A stretch of 64,000 nt of DNA. It comes from Amoebidium appalachense (taxonomy: Eukaryota > Ichthyosporea). Each line of letters starts with the position of its first letter. Positions within the stretch are counted from its first letter, which is position 1. Of this stretch, positions 22,590 through 41,685 are shown piece after piece. The notes beneath the pieces are model-generated. The model did no database searches. It saw only the letters and a program-made list of their open reading frames with translations, and was not told the origin of the DNA. The stretch spans positions 8,370,001 to 8,434,000 of the forward strand of contig CAVNZM010000009.1 of NCBI GenBank assembly GCA_963693365.1, read 5' to 3'. The translations under genes and the position numbers were made by a program.

Positions 22590-24038
22590 GTGTGTGTGTA
22601 CACGTGAATGTGTGTTTGTGTGTGTGTGTGTGTGCGCGCGCGCGGGTGTGTGTGCACGCACGTGTGTGCTTGTCTGTGTGTGCGCGCGCGTGAGCGAGTG
22701 CGTGCGCATGCATGCATGCAGGTGTGGTGTGCGCGCCTACCCTTGAGCAGACATATGCATCCCACACCCCTAGGTCATTGCAGTAAGTGTGCCATGTGCA
22801 TATAGTTGTAATTGTGTGCATGTTGCTTCCGATTTTGCATGTAGTTGCACGATGGTATTGGGGTAGAGGTGTTGCATGTGCATCAGGGCACAGGCTGGAA
22901 ACAAATGTATATTGAGAGAATGTGGGTGAGGGAGCTCCACGACTCAAACGGAGGATGGAGGTGGGGAAGGCTAGGGGCAGGGAGTCGAGGGGGGATGGAT
23001 GGAATGTAGAACACACCACGACGAAAGGGGCGCAATAGATAGCAACGTGCAGTACATAAAATAAAGGTGAACAGACATAGAAAGCAACCATCCCCACTCT
23101 GTAGCACCACAGCTTTATATGCAGGTTGGAGGTAAAGGGGGGAGGAAGGAGGAGGGAGGGAAGGGAGGGAGGGACGGAGGGGGAGGGGGGGGGGGGGGGG
23201 GGGAGGGGGGGGGGGGGGGGGGCATGTGTTTGACGGGGGCAAAGATGAAGGCAGACAAAAAAGTAACCGCAAAAACGAAAGCAGAGTATCGGAACCAAAG
23301 CAAACGCAAAGGCAGAGTTATGACCCCACAAAAAGTGTTCCGGCACTTAACTCTCTTCCGTTTTGCTCTCGACACACCCAATGTTCAAAATAAAAACCCC
23401 TTAAAAAAAACAAAAAAAACAAGTCAGGTCGTCTTGAGGAAGAATAAGAGGGGGGGGCAACGTGAGGGGTGTGTGTGTGGCGGTGGTTGGGGGAGAGCGG
23501 GGGAGGAGATGAAGGGGGGGGGGGAGGGGGAGGGGAGGGGGAGGAGTTGGAAATGGGGACCGACCTCCATGGTGCCTCTGCTTACAAGCAACCGTGTGCC
23601 TTTCACGTCTACCTTCAACAAAACATTGCCATATTCAGGCTCGTCTTTCAAAAAGTCCAAGTTCTCCTTGGCTAGATTTTGCGTTAGCTTTGCCATTCTT
23701 TCCCACTCCGCACGTGTTGGTGGAGTGTTTATAACGTCTTCAGATGTCGTGCGTGTACCGTTTAGACCACTCGATGGTGCATTCGTTCTTACGCTAGTGG
23801 GTGGATTATTAGCTGTACTAGAGGCTAGAATTTCAGCAGTCCGAGAGAGTGCTGACGTTGCAGCTTGATTTGCTTGATTAACCTGCTGTGTTTTTTGCTT
23901 GTTTGCACCTTGTACGCCCTGTTTTACTTGTTGTTGTTGGCCTGTGTTTGGAGGTAATGGCTGTGTGCTACTCTGTACTAGCGTGGTTGCTGGTGTTTTC
24001 TTGGTTGCCTTAGCAACCTCCTTCTCCTTTCCTCCCAT
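19481..24038 (-). CDS. T1/KCTD-type BTB domain fused to an NHL beta-propeller (3 exons)
   Basis: Proposed exons, 5' to 3' on the minus strand: 24038-23565, 21941-21740, 20301-19481 (498 residues). Exon 1 starts at a true ATG. It encodes a Gln/Thr/Asn-rich tail and then the start of a T1 fold (NVLLKVDVKGTRLLVSRGTME). Exon 2 follows a CTACAG acceptor and completes it (KLFGSHIDRLC ... FLINRDAYAFGLLLDYL ... REARAFNVLQPDELL), matching the KCTD pattern of G-G-x-x-F, R-D-x-x-x-F and L-x-x-E-A-x-x-F. Exon 3 has no ATG and opens right after a CACAG acceptor. It contains NHL repeats (GKGQFKNVYGLAV, GPGQFGLVEGMAFD, EGQLKHAFGVAIDRDG, VADYGNQRVQVF). Phases 0 and 1 close with these sites. The exon 2 donor (GTAATA) is the least certain; GTGTTA would also keep phase. 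A small additional exon is possible. Likely a CUL3-type adaptor with a propeller substrate domain (inferred). Confidence 0.72.
20320..21739. other. Intron of the T1-NHL gene: poly-C/G, CT/GA arrays
   Basis: C/G homopolymers and CT-rich sequence dominate. A pure (GA)n run covers 21344-21436. Sequence at 20530-20620 resembles the dispersed repeat found at 18145, so the short ATG-starting ORF at 20603 there is not a dependable exon. Confidence 0.6.
21344..21436. repeat. (GA)n microsatellite
   Basis: About 46 uninterrupted GA units inside an intron of the T1-NHL gene. Confidence 0.97.
21942..23564. other. Intron 1 of the T1-NHL gene: simple-sequence blocks
   Basis: Contains a T-run/G-run tract (22149-22211), CT, CA and TG arrays (22445-22690) and further G tracts near 23180. 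The open frames here are Ser-Leu, Cys-Val or Pro-rich readings of repeats. Nothing resembling a domain was found. Confidence 0.65.
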
Positions 24039-24644
24039 GAGTTATCGTTCGTGATGACAAAGGGGTGCGATGGTGGGGGAGATTAGGGGAGGAAGGGGAG
24101 GAAGGGGAGAGAGGGAAGAGGGTGGGACGAAAGGGAATCAATGGAGGAGGGGGGGGAGGGTGGGTTGGGGGAGATGGGGAAGGGGTTCCGGAGGGCCACG
24201 ATCAATAGATTGCCATAACCGTTGGCATGTCCTCAGAAAAACTTAGTTCATGGATTCCGGCCATGGCAGTTTGAGCCGGCGCCAGCGCAGAGTAGGATCC
24301 TGCCTTGCGCCAGCCCGCCGGCCAGCCACCCTGAGTGAACACAAGGTCGCTACTATGACGTCATAGATAATTACTTTAAATAGATCTCGAAACCCTGATT
24401 ATGATTTTAAGAGTAAGCCTTAGTAGACTATTCAGTATGGGAGTTTTAACTGGCTTAATATGCATCCCTTACGTAAGGCTGCCGCACCATGCCTTGCGTA
24501 ACCGCACCATGCCAGGTCACGATTTATGTGTATGTGTGTGTGACGAAACGTTAGCATTTGTGAGTCCTTGGCCCTAGGCCTTAGCCATGTTGTGAGGCGT
24601 GCGAGCTAGAATGGGGTTGTATGCATGTTCATTCAATTTGAGGG
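24039..24644. promoter_or_regulatory. Divergent promoter interval with CRE palindrome
   Basis: These 606 bp separate the start codons of two genes transcribed away from each other. At 24353-24366 lies CTATGACGTCATAG, a perfect 14-bp palindrome containing TGACGTCA, the consensus for CREB/ATF-type bZIP factors. CTTACGTAAG near 24468 is a second palindrome, and CCGCACCATGCC occurs twice near 24482-24513. No clear TATA box was seen. Promoter function is inferred from position. Confidence 0.5.
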
Positions 24645-26798
24645 ATGAGACAAATGGCACACCTACACTCCATGGTCGGTAGGCCACTAGTGTCTGTGCT
24701 GCGAAGATCAACGCAAAAAGCACACCTGCCATTCGGTTTTCACTCCCGTTCTGCCGCCAAGTTTATAAACACAAGAAATTTACCGGTCTTTAAATGTGCT
24801 CATGTTTACAGGTCACCATTTAATATCACTTACAGTTGTATGTTCATCAGCACGCTAGGCAGTAGTGACACCCAGCATAGCAGCAGCGAAGAGTTAGCTG
24901 GACAGACAGAGGTGAAGGAGAATGACGGTAAAACACACATCCCGGACCCTTCGCACCAGAAGGAAATCCCGGTGCAAAACACAACTTCGGCATCAGATGA
25001 AACAACATGTGCCGAGTTTTTCCGCGGTTATTTTAGCCGACCGACGGCAGTGTCCGAAGAGCACGCCCTCGAGCCTTTCGTCAAGAACATGAAAGCGGCA
25101 ACGACGTTAGAAGCCGCCCAGATTATTTTGGAACCACACGTCGCGAGTAAGTTTGTTTTTTTGAATGCCGAGAATCTGGAGTTAACTCTCTCGACGATAG
25201 CAAGGTTGACGAAACACGCACGCAAGATGAATGGGTTTGAAACGCATTGCGACGCAATTGAAGCCAGCAACATTGGCCCATCGGTGCAAGCCCTCGTCGA
25301 GCGCATTCCTTTTATCATCCACCTCACCACGGGGAGTTCTGTTGCGCATCTCGCTGCAAGTGTTGCTGTAATTTGCAAACCGGAACAGGCGTCATCGGTC
25401 GTTGCCATGAACTCGTTGTGCGATCGAGCAAACTATGCCCATTGCACGCTCAACGAAATCTCCTTACTGGCAGTTGCCGTTTCCAAGTTTGCCAACGAGT
25501 CCCCAAAGGCACATTCCCTTTTTTCGGGGCTTATAATCCAGCGAATACGTGCTGTGAAAACATCGACACCAGTGAATCCTCTCGATTTGCTTTTCTTGCT
25601 GGAAGCAACCGTTCGTATGAAGGTGAAGGATCGACATGTCATCGATCGTTTGACAGAGTTAACGGCGGGGGCGATCCAGGACGTTAACGGGCATAGACTA
25701 GTGCAGGCAGCCAAATTGCTTGCCCTTTTGGGGGTAAATGATGAGCTGATGTGGAGCAGAGTGGCAAGACGAGCAATCACGGTGAGGGATTCGTTGACAT
25801 CGGTAGACGTGGCTGTGCTTTCGAAGATTTTATCGTCGGTAGGTATTATAGGAACACAGGCGGTTGCGGAGATGTTGTCAGAACGACTATTGCAGCCGAC
25901 GCCCCCGCCGAAGGGGATTAAAAGCCAAGAGGTTGGAAATGTGACGAATGGGACGGCGGTGGTGAAAGAACTGGGTGTTCTCGTTCAGTCAAAGGCAAAT
26001 TTAGCGCTCCATCTTCTGGAAACATACACTAGCCAATTAGCACGCCAAGCAGCCAACATGAGAATAGACGAAGTGGCTATTGGAGCGGAGTATTTGGTGA
26101 AGCTCGGCATGCCCATCGGAGCGCCAAACATGGATCTACTGGCGAAGAGAGTTGTGAAACGGATTGATGAGTTGTCCCCGGCTGGATTAGTCCATATAAC
26201 ACGTGCTTTTGCGCAAGCGAAAGAATTCCCACATGGGTTCAAGGATGCGATTGTTGGCAGGACGACAGATGTGGCGAAGGAATTGAAGGGATGGGGGGCT
26301 GTTAGCGTTCTTTATAGCTTAGCATGTATGGGTGTAGAGGGGAAAGAACTGTATAGAGAGCTTTGGGGTAGGGTTAAACCTGATGTTGAATCGTTGAATG
26401 TGGTTGGTTTGCAAATGGTAGCGGCGGCCGCGGTTAACCCAATCACGTGCCCTCCTGTTAGCCTTATTAGGCAAGTGATTAGTTTGGGTGCGAAAAGTGG
26501 GGTTGTTAATTGTATGGATACATGGGGGATCATTGCATTTTTGGAGTTGTCGTGTATGCGTGAGGAAGTGGAGGGGGAAAGAAGTAAGTTCTTGTTGCGA
26601 GCTAGGCGCTGTGTGCATGCGTTAACACCGGCGCAGTTGGTGAGATTTGTGCAACTTTGTGTGCGTATGGGGTGGGAGGAGGACGTTCCTCTGTTGCATA
26701 GGTTGGCTAAGCAATGGTTGGTTTTGAGGGGGCAGCTTAGCGAGAGGGAGAGAGAGACACTAATGGATCTGTTCTATGATTTGGGGTTGGAGGTGTAG
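24645..26798 (+). CDS. Mitochondrial-type helical-repeat protein, 717 residues, intronless
   Basis: A single open frame from ATG 24645 to the stop at 26796-26798, with no homopolymer tracts inside. The first 45 residues are rich in Arg, Ser, His and Ala with no acidic residues (RRSTQKAHLPFGFHSRSAAK), as in a mitochondrial targeting peptide. The rest is alpha-helical with leucine-rich repeating segments (for example VEPHVASKF-like, LHLLETYTSQLARQAA, LVHITRAFAQAKEF, LYSLACMGVEGKELYRELW), like the helical-repeat RNA-binding proteins of organelles (FAST kinase/RAP, HPR or OPR type). I do not see a clear C-terminal RAP domain, so the family is not settled. It is the only long gene here without introns, which could mean retrocopy origin or simply different history. 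Role in organelle RNA metabolism is a guess from fold style. Confidence 0.8.
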   Translation: MRQMAHLHSMVGRPLVSVLRRSTQKAHLPFGFHSRSAAKFINTRNLPVFKCAHVYRSPFNITYSCMFISTLGSSDTQHSSSEELAGQTEVKENDGKTHIPDPSHQKEIPVQNTTSASDETTCAEFFRGYFSRPTAVSEEHALEPFVKNMKAATTLEAAQIILEPHVASKFVFLNAENLELTLSTIARLTKHARKMNGFETHCDAIEASNIGPSVQALVERIPFIIHLTTGSSVAHLAASVAVICKPEQASSVVAMNSLCDRANYAHCTLNEISLLAVAVSKFANESPKAHSLFSGLIIQRIRAVKTSTPVNPLDLLFLLEATVRMKVKDRHVIDRLTELTAGAIQDVNGHRLVQAAKLLALLGVNDELMWSRVARRAITVRDSLTSVDVAVLSKILSSVGIIGTQAVAEMLSERLLQPTPPPKGIKSQEVGNVTNGTAVVKELGVLVQSKANLALHLLETYTSQLARQAANMRIDEVAIGAEYLVKLGMPIGAPNMDLLAKRVVKRIDELSPAGLVHITRAFAQAKEFPHGFKDAIVGRTTDVAKELKGWGAVSVLYSLACMGVEGKELYRELWGRVKPDVESLNVVGLQMVAAAAVNPITCPPVSLIRQVISLGAKSGVVNCMDTWGIIAFLELSCMREEVEGERSKFLLRARRCVHALTPAQLVRFVQLCVRMGWEEDVPLLHRLAKQWLVLRGQLSERERETLMDLFYDLGLEV

Positions 26799-26923
26799 TG
26801 GGGTGGTAGAAAACACAAGCAGAAAGGTGGAAAGGCAGGGCCCCGGTAATTTTTTATTAAGATTCTGATTAATATCAATTGTTTTTTTGTTTTTTTTCTT
26901 TTCTTTTTTGTTTTTTTTTTGCT

Positions 26924-26971
<48 letters not shown>

Positions 26972-27834
26972 AGGGGGGGGGGGGGGGGGGGAGGGTAGAT
27001 GAATATGCATGACAATGTACGAATGTATGAAATGTATTGACCGTAACGAATCTTGTATGTAACATCACTCTAACATGGTGAATGATTACGATCTGGCGTG
27101 ACTAGTGAATAACACTTCTTCAGCCCCGAGTGTGGAAATGCAGTGTGGATGTGTGAATGTAGACAAGTGCCTGTGGATATGTATAAATATGTGTGTGGAT
27201 GTATGATATGGATGTGTGTGCATGTGTTTGTGGATAAGTTTTGCGTGGGCATGTGTGTGGATCAGTGGATGTGTGGGCATCTGTGTGTGAATTTGCGTGT
27301 ATGGATATGCTTGTGCGTGGATATGCATGTATGGATATACGTATAGATAAGTTTGTGTATGTGTGTGTGTGGATATGTGCAGATATGTTCGTGGAAATGT
27401 GAAGTTGTGTGTGTGGATATGCACACACATGCTTGTGTAGATATGTGTGTGCGGGTATGCGCATGTGGATATGCAGGCCTGGATATGTGTGGATGTTCTT
27501 ATGTGGGTATGTGTGTCACCGGATATAAGGCATGTGTGTAGAATTTCGTGTTTGGATATGCATGTGTGGATATACTTGTGTGGATATGCTCATGTGGGGA
27601 TGCATATGTGTGGTTCATGATATTCATGTCTGGATATGCATATGTGATATGGTTAGATATACTTGTGTGGATATGTTAGATATAATGGTGTTGTGTGTGT
27701 TTGTGCAAGTGTAGATTTTCGAATTACGTGTGTGCGTCTCCTAAGGTCTATACGTGCCAAGTTCTGTGTCTGTTATTTTTGTGTGTGGGTGATGTAGGGG
27801 TCCCGGGGTGGGGTGGGTGGGTTGACCAAAGGAA

Positions 27835-27878
<44 letters not shown>

Positions 27879-28109
27879 TCTTCAAAGTTCAAGGGGCCCG
27901 GGGGGAGGGGCCTAGACCTGCATAGGGAGTTAATCATTTGTAAGACTTTGATCAGATAAAAAAACTGAAAAAGTAGGGATATAGGCAATTAGATCGAGGG
28001 TTAAGAGGATGGATTTCACACTTTTCAATTGCTTCATTGTATGTGCATGCTCCGGGCTTTCCTTTGACCATCCCAGGGGAGCTCCAGGCCCTAGGGGAGG
28101 GGGTGGGGT

Positions 28110-28149
<40 letters not shown>

Positions 28150-28306
28150 GTTCGCAAGGCTGGCGTTTTTTGGGGGGTGGGGTCACTGTGTCGTAAATGA
28201 GGGGGGCGGGGGGCCAGCTGCAAGGGTATCACTAGGCCTCAGGGCCGGGCCTGATGGTTTGACGGGGCAAGGGTGTGGGGATCTTGGTGGTGATGGTGGT
28301 GCCCGT

Positions 28307-28367
<61 letters not shown>

Positions 28368-28562
28368 CACAGCTTGGTGATTAATGGGGGGGAAGGGGGG
28401 AGAGGAGGGTCACTATAGCCACAGTATACACGTCTCGTAATGAGGGGCGGGAGGGGAGGAGGGAGGATCCAGAGGGGGGACGGGGGGGGTAGGGGGAGGG
28501 GATGCGGGGGGGCGGGGGAAGGGGAGGGGACACTGACTGCCTTGTGTTTTTTTTTTTTTTTT

Positions 28563-28593
<31 letters not shown>

Positions 28594-28947
28594 GGGAGGA
28601 GGGGGGGGGGGGGTCACTACAGTATAAATAGATCGTGAATAGAGGGGGGTTGAGGGGGGAGGGGGAAGGGGGGAGGGGGATTGGCGAGAGAGGGGGAGGG
28701 GGGCCATTTCCAGTATATTTGTCTCGTAAATAGGGCGGGGGGTGGGGGGGGGGGGGGGGGGGGGGGGATGGGGGGGGGGAGGGGGGGTGTCACTGTTCGT
28801 TATATCTAGATAATGTACTTCCGGTGTACATAGTTTTGGCGTGCAAAGAAAAAGTTTATATAAAACCCAACTAAAAAGTAGGAATATTGCATTAATGTGT
28901 GTGGACTCGAGCGGCAAAACATGAAAAGATGATATTGTACCTTCATG

Positions 28948-28990
<43 letters not shown>

Positions 28991-29490
28991 GTGTGTGTGT
29001 GTGTGTGTGTTGGGGTGGGGGGGGTGAGGGGGGAGGAGGAGGGGGAGGGGGGAGGGGGGGGGGGGGGGGGGGGGAGGGGGTCAAGCAAGCGAGAGCTCGA
29101 GTTCACCAGCAATTGTCTTTTTTTTTTTTTTTTTTTTTTTGCCGGGGGGGGGGGGGGGGGGGGGGGGGGGATGTATCAAGCAATGTCTTCGAATGTTAGT
29201 GAACAATACGGATTGCAGGTTGTGCACAGCACAATTCTACTACCATTAATAAAAATGTATTACACCAAACACGCCATACACGGCAAGTGACTAAAAAGGC
29301 AGTTAGTCTTGTTATTCTGGATCTTTTTTTGTTACTCTGTCACTTTTGTTGCTAAAAAGATCCATTTATTGGTTGAGCTAAAACAGCGAGGAAAAAAATA
29401 TAAAAAATATTTATAGACAATCCTTGTTCATTTAAAATGATCCACATGACGTGGGCCAAACCCATTACGTGATCTCAATCCAATCAACTC
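26799..29490. other. Intergenic: G tracts, T/G compound tracts, degenerate TGTGGATATG array
   Basis: Between 27140 and 27720 the sequence is a degenerate array built on TGTGTGGATATG with many variants. G tracts occur at 26927-26990, 27836-27876, 28100-28147 and 28308-28365. T-run/G-run compounds occur at 28548-28597 and 29117-29170. No gene was recognised; all open frames are repeat readings. Confidence 0.7.
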
Positions 29491-38370
<8,880 letters not shown>

Positions 38371-39492
38371 GTTTCTCCTCGAAAATCTCTACGTACTGTG
38401 CTCCTCTGAAACCAACTTCTTTACCGTAGCACTGTTCTATGCCCTGAGTATAATACAGTCACGTTAAATATGTACTTTAATTGTGATTCTATAGGTACGC
38501 AGGGAGATATAAAACACAACCAAACTGGCGTGTGCTTTTCTGTTTCGCGCTGAGCCGGTTATATACTTGTGTTTACGTGTTGCAGGATGATCGTTTTGCG
38601 CGGATCTATGGTGCTCTTTTATCCAATGAAAATGCGCGAGCTTTTTCCTGTTTCAACCGTTTTTTCGATCAGCACATTTCTACCAATAGGAACACCACAT
38701 ATGTAGCCTTAATAGTCCTTGCTAGCTAATGCGATTGGTTGAGGCAGACGCACCAATAGGAGAATGGCAGATCTGTTTTGGCTCACTAAACCAAAGCCTT
38801 CGAAAATTCCGGAAGCGTGACTGTACACAGTACACCAACCGCAAAACAAAAAGGATATAAACCTAACAACCGAACTAGCACAAGAAAAAGAGCATAACAC
38901 AGCTAGACCCTTCACTATAAGCAAAGAAGAACCCTTGTCCACCATTGTACTCCATCTCTTATAGATTCGGGGCATCTAGGCAGGGAGCTCCGAGGACCGG
39001 CAAATTTCCGCCGTTGCCGGCCCTCCCGCGATGAAATGCATTCGCAAGGTCTCGTATCGTCACGGTCAGGCAATAATAATAGAAGCCCAGCACGTGCGAG
39101 CATACACCACGGATAACCGCAACATCTTTGCAATTGCAATGGCCACCGACGTTCATGGACGGTGTGCGTGCGAAAGACTGCAGTGCGTGCACCTATTTGT
39201 CCGCAGGCGGGTGATATAATATATTCTGATGATACTATATATATTCATCTCACGAGTCCCAGGCAAGCTGGATCGATGGGGAGGCTCGGATAGGCGCCCC
39301 CGCCCCGAGATAGAAAATACTGTTGTGCCAAAACTATTACTGATTATATATCTACAGCTGACATATTGTTGTTCTAGAGGAAGGCGTTGCGGTTAGGTGG
39401 TGTCTGGGAGGGGTGGCGCACCTGCACATGCAGCTGGCGTGCTGGTGCTGGTTAACGTTCAATCGGGGGTTTGGGCCACTGATCATTTGGTC

Positions 39493-39572
<80 letters not shown>

Positions 39573-39676
39573 AAAAAAAAGAAAAACGTGAGGGAGAGAG
39601 GAAAATTTAGAATTGCGTATCTGAGGATGTGCCACAGACAGGGGCCAATAAAAAAGAAATAATGAAGAAAAAAAAT
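38371..39676. other. Upstream region of the receptor gene; no gene recognised
   Basis: The receptor start codon is at 38370, so its promoter should lie here. Several CCAAT or ATTGG motifs occur between 38618 and 38760 (for example CCAATGAAA, CCAATAGG, CGATTGG). An open frame at 38532-38729 has no recognisable domain. A C-run/A-run compound tract covers about 39497-39571. Confidence 0.5.
39667..39676 (-). terminator. Pol III terminator of tRNA-Glu
   Basis: Eight consecutive T residues on the minus strand (39668-39675) follow the tRNA 3' end within two bases. Confidence 0.85.
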
Positions 39677-39748
39677 CTCCCAATCGGGGAATCGAACCCC
39701 GGCCGCCGCGGTGAAAGCGCGGAATCCTAACCACTAGACCAATTGGGA
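39677..39748 (-). tRNA. tRNA-Glu (anticodon TTC)
   Basis: The minus strand folds into a standard cloverleaf. The acceptor TCCCAAT pairs with ATTGGGA; the anticodon stem CCGCG/CGCGG encloses the loop CTTTCAC (TTC reads GAA/GAG); the T arm is CGGGG-TTCGATT-CCCCG. A-box (TGGTCTAGTGGTTAGG) and B-box (GGTTCGATTCC) are intact. No intron. CCA is not encoded, as in eukaryotes. Confidence 0.97.
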
Positions 39749-39830
39749 AGAGATGTATTGTGAGAGCGCAAAATCGCATTGGAAAAATGTTCACAATGCC
39801 TGACAACAAAAGAAGTGAAGAAAAGAGATC

Positions 39831-39902
39831 CTTCGAGTCGGGGAATCGAACCCCAACCGCCAGGGTGAGAGCGTGGAATCCTCACAACTACATCATACGG
39901 AT
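39831..39902 (-). pseudogene. Decayed tRNA-Glu (CTC) pseudogene
   Basis: A 3' half with an intact B-box (GGTTCGATTCC) and a CTCTCAC anticodon loop resembles tRNA-Glu. The 5' acceptor strand no longer pairs with the 3' strand (ACTCGAA), and the anticodon stem has a C-C mismatch. It lies about 80 bp upstream of the intact gene on the same strand and probably arose by tandem duplication. Confidence 0.75.
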
Positions 39903-40012
39903 GTGTTCACCACCCTGAGGAGAAACTAGTAGGATCGTAAACACAGCGTGTTTCTTCTCTCTCCTCCCCTCCCCCCCCCCCCCCCCCCCCTCTTTTCCCC
40001 CTCCCCCTCCTC

Positions 40013-40054
<42 letters not shown>

Positions 40055-40210
40055 ACACACACACACCCATACACCCACCACCGCCACCACCACAACCACC
40101 ACCACTCGAGCCACCCATGGCCACACACTTCATGCACTATCGGCTTGCTCCTCATCCCTGTGCCAGGTGAGTAGATTTGATTTTTGTTCCTGCGCATGCT
40201 CGCACGTGTA
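39903..40210. other. Spacer with C tracts
   Basis: Contains C tracts (39970-39990, 40016-40054), a CA run and a CCA-rich stretch. Nothing else was recognised. Confidence 0.6.
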
Positions 40211-40279
40211 CAGTCACACCTGGGAAGGAACAACCCTATGGACGAACTACCCTTAGAAAGAACAACCCCCAGCCCCCCC

Positions 40280-40313
<34 letters not shown>

Positions 40314-40756
40314 CCCTAGTTCGAGCCTGGCTTCTCCCCCCCCCCCCCCTTTTTTTTCATGCCAATGGGTGCGCTATTAGACACTTAACTTATTGCACCA
40401 ATGCCATCAATTTGACTGGGCACACACGTGTCGGCCAACAGATAACAGAGTTTCGCTAGAAAACGTACGGTTTTGCTTTTTTTCCTTTTTTCTTTCTTCG
40501 ACTCGCACCTTTGGTGTCTCTTAGGTTGCAAAATGGCTAAGTCGAAGAAAAACAAGAGGCCTAAGGCTCTTTTCAAGGGAACTAATCCCAGTGGTTTAGG
40601 AAAGGGTTTGAAGCCGCTTGAAGTGCGAAACTCGCCACCTTATTGATTGCGCAATCACTATGTTGGCACAGTCATCTATTGTACAGACTACGGACGAACT
40701 ACCCTTAGAAGGAACAACCCCCCAAAAATAGGGGTTGTTCCAAACCGGTGTGACTG
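40211..40756. mobile_element. Non-autonomous Tc1/mariner-style TIR element (MITE-like), 546 bp
   Basis: The left end reads CAGTCACACC, then after a short gap GGAACAACCC. The right end, reverse complemented, reads CAGTCACACC, then GGAACAACCCC. Both ends are flanked by TA (40209-40210 and 40757-40758), the Tc1/mariner target duplication. A second motif, GACGAACTACCCTTAGAA followed by (A/G)GAACAACCCCC, occurs in direct orientation near both ends (about 40237 and 40692). There is no transposase. Confidence 0.75.
40533..40646 (+). CDS. 37-codon ORF inside the TIR element (possible captured first exon)
   Basis: ATG at 40533, stop at 40644-40646. The product begins MAKSKKNKRPKALFKG and continues NPSGLGKG, a basic N-terminus of the kind seen in ribosome-biogenesis or nucleolar proteins such as the HEATR3/Syo1 family. 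A pyrimidine tract and TTAG lie just upstream, as if a 3' splice site and first coding exon had been copied into the element. It may be a gene fragment with no function. Confidence 0.35.
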   Translation: MAKSKKNKRPKALFKGTNPSGLGKGLKPLEVRNSPPY

Positions 40757-41526
40757 TATCCCAACCCGTCCCATCTATGCGCTTTCATCATCCTGACGTG
40801 TGTGCGTGCGCGTACGTGTACGTGTTTGTGTGTACGTGTACATGTACATGTGCGTGTACGTGCGCATGTGCGTGTACTTGTGTGTCCGCGTGTGTGTGCA
40901 TGTGCGTGTGTGTGTGCATGTGCGCGTCCAAATTGTTGTGCAACAATGTGTATACGTGTACGAATATCTGTAGGGTGTGTGCACATTGCAACCCCCATGC
41001 ATGGATGTTAACTCTAACGCAAGCAGCCTATGTGTATACCGGCACAAGAATTATGAAGGGGAAATGTGCAGATATACCGATGACGGGGTTCATTAGGGGA
41101 TTTTATAAATATTTTATCAATTAAATTTTCCACCATTCAGGCTTTACAAAAGGCCAAACATTTAAAGAGTCTACGGTACTATTGCAATGATGCTAAAGCC
41201 AAATGTAGCTATTAAGGACTATTACATATCCAAAACATGAATATCAAACATTGATATATCTATTTTCCAGCTCTCTAGAACCGAATATCTAAATCACTTA
41301 AAATTCAAAATACCAACAAAATGCTGCCCGTGATAGGGGTTTATAATAAAAATAGCAAAAAAACAAGCACATAATTCAGATAAACATTAAAGTATATCTA
41401 TGCCGTGTAATATAAAAGAATATCTATAAAAGGAACCTAGTAGCTAGAATTTCACGACACTGCAAACCATAGCAAAAGCAAATGGGGTGCTCGACTCTTT
41501 GTATCCAGGAAAGACATACCTATTGC

Positions 41527-41573
<47 letters not shown>

Positions 41574-41610
41574 ACACACAGAGAGAACAAAACAAAACAA
41601 AACAAAAAAA

Positions 41611-41642
<32 letters not shown>

Positions 41643-41685
41643 CATGCCCCGCCACGCATAAATTCACCTCACCACCCCCACCGCC
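40757..41685. other. Spacer between the TIR element and the 3' end of the ABCA gene
   Basis: CG/TG-rich simple sequence (40798-40930), then about 350 bp of AT-rich unique sequence (41090-41450), then a C tract, CA run and A-rich tract (41529-41641). The 3' UTR of the minus-strand ABCA gene must lie in the right part. No gene was recognised. Confidence 0.55.

Noticed and set aside
22552-23346. 264-codon minus-strand frame in the T1-NHL intron
   Set aside because: Composition is repeat-driven at both ends, the middle matches no family, and it would interrupt the T1 domain if included.
23576-23600. GTAAGC donor within T1-NHL exon 1
   Set aside because: Using it would delete the SRGTME segment that matches the T1 fold; the donor at 23564 keeps it.
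38532-38729. 65-codon ORF upstream of the receptor gene
   Set aside because: No domain and an ordinary chance length; it lies where the receptor promoter should be.
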